Virus record (IMG/VR): IMGVR_UViG_3300017776_000143
Span: 1-27,128 of that record
DNA: 27,128 nucleotides
Source of the DNA: a virus
Strand: one strand, 5' to 3'
Shown here: piece by piece, positions 9,901 through 18,900 of the stretch
How the letters are laid out: the number at the start of each line of letters is the position of its first letter
How positions within the stretch are numbered: the first letter of the stretch is position 1
Program-made: the position numbers and the translations under genes
Notes under the pieces: model-generated
Told to the model about the DNA's origin: nothing
Database searches by the model: none
The model's input: only the letters and a program-made list of their open reading frames with translations

Positions 9901-12900
9901 CGAATGCGTTGGGTTGAGAGTACATCGTTATAGTCTCCACTTCTGCGTAAGAATTGAGATTAGGGCGTGGATAATTTACTTTCTCGACGCTGTATTCTAG
10001 TGCAGATCCAGTCAAGCCTTGATATTCGTTCAAAAAGTAGTTTGTTCCACTTGGAGGACGATTGTGGTACCTGTCATATGTACCTGAAGGATCAGAAGCA
10101 TTTGTAATAATGTCTGCTGCTCCACTAAACTCAACGTATGGGTGTTGTTTTCTAGACTTGTACACTCTAAAGATAGAACGATAAGTTGGCAATATGTTTG
10201 CATGATTCGCTATCACAATTCCAAAGTCAGGATCATTTTCAGGTTTTGATATAATTTTAGATGATTTTCCTCCTCTCAGGAAGAATTCCATAACTTCAGA
10301 GAAGAAATTACTTGACATTAATTTATAATTTGAGTCTGATGCTTCTCCTATCTTAGCCTTAAGGTTGAAAGAAGAACTAGGATGTGGATTGGTATCAACA
10401 ATATATTCTTTTGACATGTATGCTTCTGGAACTAACAGTGTTTCAAACGGAAGCCTATCATCAAAGAATTCATTACTAATCATATGATTTACACCGCCAT
10501 AAGGATCCTTGAGACTTGCTGTAGCCATCTTTGACGTCATGATAGGGTAATCTACTGCCATACCAGACTTAATAGTGTTATAGAGCAATCCCGGAGACAT
10601 AATAGCATCAAACACAGGACGCGTCTGTGCCATCACGTTATTATCTGGGAACTCGATATCAGTATCGTCCGGATTTGCTTCCTGTGCTGTTATACCTTTT
10701 CCATAAGAACCGGCAAATGCTTCGCACATCTGCACAGTCCTAGACTGAGGGTAGAAGCCATCATATGGTAAGAAACTTTTAATCGCGTCACAAGTAAGTG
10801 TAAGTTTGAGTGGAATAAGTTCTAAATCGCCTGTATTGTCTTCGATAAAGTCCTCTATATCCCTAATGTTTGTACTAGTAGAGTATTCTCTTAAAAACTC
10901 TGATGAGTTTCCTCTCTGGTTTTTAGCCACAGTTGCTCCATCATCCAATGATGCTCCTGTGATTTCAAGCCAATAGTTTTGTGCAAAGTATGATCTCTCA
11001 TCATTTCCGTCTGCAATAATACCTTCAACATGGGAACTTATTCTGTATTCAGGTACCAAAGAGAAGTGCTTGTTGTTTCCTCTGATTCTTTCGTACCAAG
11101 AATTATAATCGTCATCCATTGGTGCAAGTCCAGATAAATCCGGAGTTGTCCACCTTGAAGTGTTATCGAACATTCCATCAGTATCATATCCTAGTGATCT
11201 AGTTAGCGCAAAGTGGTTTGATCTAAGTTTATACCCTTCGTGAATTAATCCTAAATTAGATTTTGCAGTAGGATTACGTAAAGATCCGGGAGACTGTAGT
11301 GTATGAGGATATGCATATCTAGGTTGTGGCTTTATTTCTTGGAACCTTATGCCCCTAAATATACCGTTGACTCCGCCCCCAAGTCCAACTAAACTAGCGA
11401 AAGAGTCATTTCCGGTTTCTGTTATTGTAGCATTTTTTGCTGTTCCTGTGACTGATGATGTCAATGCAAAGGATCCAGTATCAGATGCTACGGTGAATGC
11501 TGCAGACATGTCCGTATTAGACTGCACAGCAGCCGTCAAGGCGTTGAAGAAAGCATTGTCGGTTACACCACTTGCATTGACTTGCGTTGCGCTAGGAGAT
11601 GAACTATGGACGATTGTGAACGTTGTTCCGTCAATAGCAATTGTATCACCTGCTGTTGCTCCAGATTCGTCTGTACCTCCGGCGGTGTTATTGGTGATTG
11701 TGAAACCAGCATTGCCGTCATCAGAGCCAGTAAATACTTGAAGAATATCTCCGTTATATATGGCTCCTGTTATAGATGAAGTTAAAGAGAAAGATGCCGT
11801 ATTAGAACTGGTAGCAATATTGATCGTGTCATATGCAGTATTTGTCTTGATTGCTGCAGATAGAGCATTCCAGAACTGGGTGCTCTTAGACGCGTCTGTT
11901 CCTGAATATCCAGAGACATCTATGTATATATAATTTGTGGGAGAATCGTTTGATTCATCCCCAGTCAAGTCAACTGCGAAGAATCTATCTCTAGAGTTTT
12001 CTTCGTCTCTAATCTTGATGTGATCTAAGTCTTGAATTCCGATTGGTGACGTACCGCCTGCAGCGCCTGCTAAGTTTTGGAATGTCGCTCTTGCGCCATT
12101 TGTGTTTTGTGCGAAAGATACATTCTTAGCAGTTCCAGTAACAGAAGAAGTCAGACTAAATCTATGATATCCGCCTCCGATGCTGGCTATTGCGATTGTA
12201 TCAAACACAGTGCCACCCTTAATTGACTGCGAAAGGGCATTGTGGAAATTTGTTGTAGATCCTGTTCCTAGTCCACTACCGATATTGATTGAGAAAGTTT
12301 GCCCATCAATTGTAATGGTGTCGCCATTCTCTGCTCCTGATTCATTTGTACCAGCAACTCCTGCGCTAGTAACTGTAAATGTGGCTGCGTCGCCTGAAAT
12401 ACTAGGATTTTCTGATGATCCTGTGACTTTTGAAGTTAACGTGAATGCCCTAGGAGTACCAGAAGAAGCAGTTGCTGCATTGAATCCGGTGCTAGTTTGA
12501 ACTTTAGATCTCAAAGATTCCCAAAATACAGCGTCTGAGACGCCACTGGCTAACACTTGTACTGCAGTTGGAGATCCAGAATGAACAATAGTAAATGTTG
12601 TCCCGTCAATAGTAATGGTGTTTCCATTGACAGCGCCAGAATCGTCAGCACCATTAAGGAATTTAGAGTCTAACTTGGCAAACGTTCCTCCACTAGTTCC
12701 ACCGTTTCCAGAGCCACCGCCGTTTCCGGCAGCACCAGTGATATAGTTTGTAACTGTGAATGTTCTAGGATTGTCAGAGGCTTGGACTACGCTAAACCCT
12801 TCTGCTTCAATTGCTGTCTCTATTGTATTCCAAAAATCTGTATTCGATGCTCTTGTTGAGTCAACATAGATTGTGGTAAATCCAGTCCCACCGTTAACAG

Positions 12901-15900
12901 ATGCTGAATAATTTAGCCCACCAGTATTTGAATCATCTTTATCGACAACAATTTTAAATCCATTTGCGTTTTGTCCTGAGACTGCAAAGAAATCAATATA
13001 ATGCCCATCTACCGCACCAGACTCGTTGGTACCTCCCTCAGAGTTCTTGGTGACGTTGAATGATGCATCTGAGGATGCGATTACACTATTGTCCGCAGAG
13101 CCAGTACTATCTGCCTGTAGATTGAATGTCGCCACCTCTCCTACCGAAGATGTGCTAGTGACTGTAAATGAAGAACTGGCATCAATTTCTGCTTTGAGTT
13201 CATCCCAAACCTGAGTGTTTGTTACGCCTGTTATTCGGACGTTTGTAGCGTTAGTATATGTTCCCGGATCGTCGTCTAGAGTAAATGCAACTCCATCAAT
13301 TGTAATCGCATGTCCATCTACTGATCCTCCAAGATCTACACCACCTGCGGAAGGGGAGACTAGGGAAGATATCAATGGAGAGTCTTCCGTATGAGTATTA
13401 GAGTTTGCTGCTGTTCCTGCGGTTGTCGCTGTGATTGTGAACGAAGCACCAGAATTACTAGCATTATAACTCGCAACGCCAGAATCAATTGCCGATTCAA
13501 GATTCCCCTGAAGAGTAGAGTCATTAACCTGATTATTGGGTAATCCGTTTTGACTAGTAAAGTGTGTACCATTTCCAACAGTTAAATTAACCTTAAGCCC
13601 TCTTGGGGTAGAATCTGGTATAGTTGTAAATGATGCTAAATCCGAGGTTGCGGAGGGGAAAGAACCTTCTTGCCCTAATTTAAACCAGTGAACTAGACTT
13701 GCTGCTGCGTCATGCCTAAGTAAATCTTTTATCCTTCCGTCATGGTATGCTTCTGATGCCTCATTGGCTGTCAGAACTTTATCCCATATTGCCAACTGGT
13801 TTAACCTACCAGTTAAATCATAGTTACTTGCACTACCTGCAACATTGGCTACAACTATTTCTGTGAACGTGTGACTGAACGCTGTAGCAGTTCCAGAAGT
13901 GGAAGGTGAACTTTGAGCAGCCCCATTCAAGTAAAGTACCGCTGACATACTGGAAACGTCAAATGTTATGACATAATGATTTAAGTCTGCTATGTTTATT
14001 GCTGAAAGACTGAATGTGAAAAGTTTGAGTGTCGATGCATTTTCATAAAGTCTAAGGTTCAGATTTCCACCGCCGGATGAATAATTTACCAATAATGCCC
14101 CAAAACTAGAATTTCCTCCGGAAGAATCAAGAGAAACAATTGATTGAAAACCACCTTCAGAACTATTATAAGAAGCATAGAAAGATATACTAATATCACT
14201 TCCGCCATTAATCGTAGATGCTGCTGGATACGAACCGTTATTGATTATGCCATTACTGGTTGTGCCACTAAGGCATGGTTCAAAAGTTGACACAAACGTT
14301 GCAACTTTGGGAGATGCTTGAGAGTTATTGTGATGATTGAACGAAACTGTGGTTCCATTAATCGTAATACCTGTATCTTCAATTGAAGTCATAGAGTTAA
14401 CTTGTGCTGATCCTGAGTTAATCGAATCTAGTTCTCTAAAGCCTTTTAATTGATCATTGGTGGCTGCTGGAGAACCGATTGATGCTGATGGTGCAAATTC
14501 GTAGTTTGCATTTGAACTTTCTAGTTTAGCAGTTACGAAAAACCTAGCATAGTTTAACTGCGTACTTAGAGATACAATTTGTCCAGTGATATTGGATGAT
14601 GCATCTTGTGGCTCTACGTCAAAACTAGATGTGTGATACCATTTTGTATCGAGTGCTGATAGTGCGGTTTCAGTAAACTGTTCATATGAAAGATCGAAGT
14701 ATGTATTAAAGCCTGATAAACCGGCAATCGTAGAAGATAGTTCATTGAAGTACGTGGTTGCACTTTTGATTGTTGCAAATTTAGAATCTGTAAAAGCAGG
14801 ATGATTGGTAATCACATTCAAATCATATGATGTGGTTGTTGATACATCGTTGATGTTGCCAGTTCCTATTAGGTTACTATCACTTCCGTCATCTCCAAAA
14901 GTATATCTGAATACTTGAGCAGAGGCAGAAGGGAAGTTAGGAGAAAACTTTCCACCATTATAAAGTTTTGCTGCAAAGTCTGCTAGTTCAGTGCCGTCAT
15001 CTGGATCTGGACATACATCATATACGGTGAAATCAGAAACTTCTACCGCCGAATTCCACTGAGATGTACCATTATCTCCCATTAAAAGATGCCCAGTTGG
15101 TGAATACTGCGTTGTAGTGAAGGTGTTAGAACCGGATAGTTTTGTATCAGGCACAGTAGCGCCGTGAAGTACGCCATCGACATACAATCTGTGTACAGCA
15201 GGCAGATTTTGGTGACGGAACAGTGTGAATTGTCTCCACTTGGAATCTCCTCCAACATTTGTAAACGTCGTTTCATGGAATGCCGGATTTCCTAAATTAT
15301 CTTGCACAAAATGCCTATATATCAAATTGTGCTGAGCGTCCGAGCCATCATCTGAATCAAAAAACAATTCGCATGAGATAGCACTACCACTCATCGCTTT
15401 GTAAAGAAATTTTGGACGTCCAGTATCTAGAGATCCGTCTGTTATCTTAAAATAGCCAGATAATACTATATCATCAACATTGTTTCCATATTCAACATTT
15501 CCGGATAAGTATTGAGAGCCACTAACTTGTAGCGCTTTTTTGAAAGTAACCGGAGATACACTTGCATTAGTTCCAACTACAAGAGAATTATCATAATCAA
15601 TTTCTACTCCTTTATAGTTTGATGTGTGAGGGTATATGGTATGTCCATCTATCGCTAACTCATAACTCGCATCAAAATGCAAATAGGATCTTTCACCACC
15701 TACAGGTAATCCACCTAATGTGAAAGTAGATGCTGCATTTGCTTCAGGGATGATAGCACCTGATACCTCAAACGTTCCTGTTGCTTGAGTTCCAAGCACT
15801 GTCCTTTCGTCTGCTGTAAATCGGAATGACGAACTTACGGCAGGACTAAACGCAGACACGGCAGTGAATCCACCAGTCCCATTTGTTCCTTGTACATTTG

Positions 15901-18900
15901 CGCCTGTTATCTCAAAAGAACCCGATGCAGCGATACCAGTTGGCTGCATACCTTGTACATTGAATGCTCCGGAAGCAAATTGCCCAAATCTTGTTGCCCC
16001 TTTAAGACTAAAAGATCCTGTTGCAGACGATCCACTTGTAATTAATTGAAAGTTATTTTGCCCATTGTGAAAGTGATGATCTTGATTTTGCAAAACACCG
16101 GGAGCACCGGCAGAATTAGAGGCTGCTGTTCTGGGATTTGATCCAGTAAAATTAGTTCTGGAGTCCATGTTCCAAATTGATTGAGATGGGATTATGTTTG
16201 TTAAAAATCCAGAATCTTTTAAAACTTGTATCTGTCTGTTGAGGCTTCCTTCTTTGAACAAAGAAGCGGTGACATTAGTTTCTCTTCTACCAATCTCGTT
16301 TAGCCTATGATAAGATCCAGTTTCGCTAATATTTGTATTGTAAAGTTCGTTCTCGCCTTTTGCCCAAAATCTAGATATAAAGTAGTGTCTATGCCTAGTG
16401 CTATATTTTGTGTGCTTAACGTATCTAGGGAATATAATTTGTTTAATATTTTTTATCAAGATTTCTGCATCTTCAGTATTGTTTGAGTAGTAGCCATACA
16501 AAGATTCATATAAAGTTTCATTCTTTTGCATTACAGTATCATTTCTTAACTTTAAACTATCAAAATGAAATTTCATATTGACGTAAGGATACTTGAAAGT
16601 GAATTCTGAATTGTTGTATTTTACCTTTGCAGTATTTGGAATGTTTGCCGTGACTCTGGATTCCTGAACGTTTTCAGAATTTAAGTTGTAGCCGTATGAT
16701 TTTTTAAGTGCATTGTTAGCATTGGTATCGTTATTGCGGATCTGTTCCCAAGAAGGGTATCCGTATGCAGTAACTCCATCAATTCTTTGATTAATTACAC
16801 TTTGGCTCACAGTTGTCTCAGTAGAATGCTGGTGAGGAAATCTAGAAGTTGTTCCACTAGGCTCTGAAAATCCTGATAGAATGTGTCCTGCCAATGAAGA
16901 AGTTGCTGCTGAAGCCGTGTGAGATTGTTTAACCCATTGATACTGAAAGTCTGATTGTGGTATCTGGTGTTGTATCCAATAGTTGTCGTGATCTTTTTCT
17001 TGTTCTGAAGCGTCCCACTTTGAGTTTCTATTGACTTTGTGAAAAGATGGATTTTCTCCACCAAGAACCGAATCTGTCCCACCAAAAGCAGAGTGACGCG
17101 TTAGGTGAGTCAATAGTCCATACCTATTTCCGTGTATATCTACTAGATGAAGTAGGCTTCCCTCTTCACCACTTCCAGATCCACGAACCTGCAAGTTTCT
17201 AAATGGCAGTGCATTATAGGCACTATGCTCTTTTCCGTGCATGTCCAAGAATATTTCAGACATAGTTTCGAATCCACCGGGGGCAGAGAACTTACTAGCC
17301 ATAACATATTTACTGGCAGTAGAGCCAGAAGTCTGTTCGGACGAATCCTTAACCCCTGCTAAGTATAAACTAGAGGTATTGAAATTAGATGCAACATTGC
17401 CTTCAGCAGATGTTGCTCTAGCCACCAAACTGGCTTCTAGGTTTGTTTCTGGTAATACAGAGTTGACAGTGTTGTGTAAATTTGTGTCCACATCATTGTT
17501 TTTAAAGAATGTTTTGTTTTGATTTCTTCCGAATGTGTGAATGAATTGATATTTTTTATTATAGTTTCCTACCTGCGATCCTGTTGTTTGAATGTTTTTA
17601 ATATTTACTGGACGTTTTGCTCTTTCTTCTCGGTAATATCTAGCCTTAGCCTGATCTGTTCGGAAATGAGGGGCACCTGATTGATTAGAGTGAGGGTACG
17701 GATAATCTGCCCCAACTATACCAATTGATCCACTAGCGTTTTCAACATTGTTGATTAGGATCTTGTATCCTTCGGGGCGTGTGCTTTCACCATCGTTGCC
17801 TGCATTTATTGGTGTATGCCTATGCTGGTGTCCACCAACCCATCTTTCTGTGAACGGAGATTGCATTGGAATCTCGTTTGTATTATCCGTAGTGTCTGAA
17901 TGGACGTTGGTGACGTCAATTGAGCCGTCTGTGCCCAGTATTCCACTTACTTCACTGGTATACCCAGTAGAGACTGAAGACGCCATTATATTAAAGGGTA
18001 TCACCATTCCGCCGGGATAAATTCCATCATATCCACCAGACATATCATGGTGAAATGCAGGGAATCCGTGAAACGCACTAAATGCTCTTTTTATCTTTGT
18101 CGTAACTGGTGTTTCGTCGTTGCAATCTTTCAATGATTGGAACATGTCGTTGTTAGTCAAGATATATCGCAAAGGAAATGCCCCAAATTGCCCATAAGTT
18201 GCAGGAGACTCTGACACTTCCTTGGTTGCACTCCAGATACTATCTCTTCTTTTTCTTTGCTCGTAGTTTGTTCCACCATGAATAACCTCTTGCTTATCAA
18301 CAGCAAAATGTTGTGCTGTAGTGAAAGAGCGATTTAAGACTGAGTTTCTTGCTTGGAAGACTTTAACACGGGTATCGTTAGAGCCAGATGCCGATCCTGA
18401 CAAAGGAGGGCGATCTCTTTCTGCTCTTTCGAGCCACCAAAAGCAGTTTTCGTTTTCAGGGGTTCCGCCAACTGGTGCATGCCCAGTTTTCCAAGGATAC
18501 AAATGGCGATTGATGGTGTTCATTCCCCCTTCTAGTGTGGGAGTTTTAAATTCAATTGTGGGAAATTTGTGTGTATATTTATCTCTAGAAAAAACGTAAT
18601 TTTCGATTACGTTGTTGACGCCATCAGAATGAGCCAATGAGGCTGGTACCAAAGCAACTAGCATCTCTCCTAAAGAATCATCCAGCCATTTATAGTAATC
18701 AATATACTTGTCTAAGTCTGGCTCATTAGCCACTCTCTCAAAAAAGAGTTCTCTTAGATTTCTTAAGTCTTTGTATTCTTGTCTGTACTTGTCAACAGGG
18801 CGTCCAATTAAATTGTTGAAGTCTGTTACGGATGACATGAATTTTATCATCTCTTCGGATACAGTTTGTGCCATTGACTTCTCAAAGGCAATATAATAGT

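Noticed and set aside
11349-11741. 130-aa plus-strand frame over the repeat array
   Set aside because: It mirrors the Thr/Ser/Gly codons of the repeats (many Val, Ala and Pro) and has no independent gene features.
11370-16040. Diversity-generating retroelement target region
   Set aside because: No reverse transcriptase, template repeat or adenine-biased variable copy is visible in the window; the repeats are whole protein modules.
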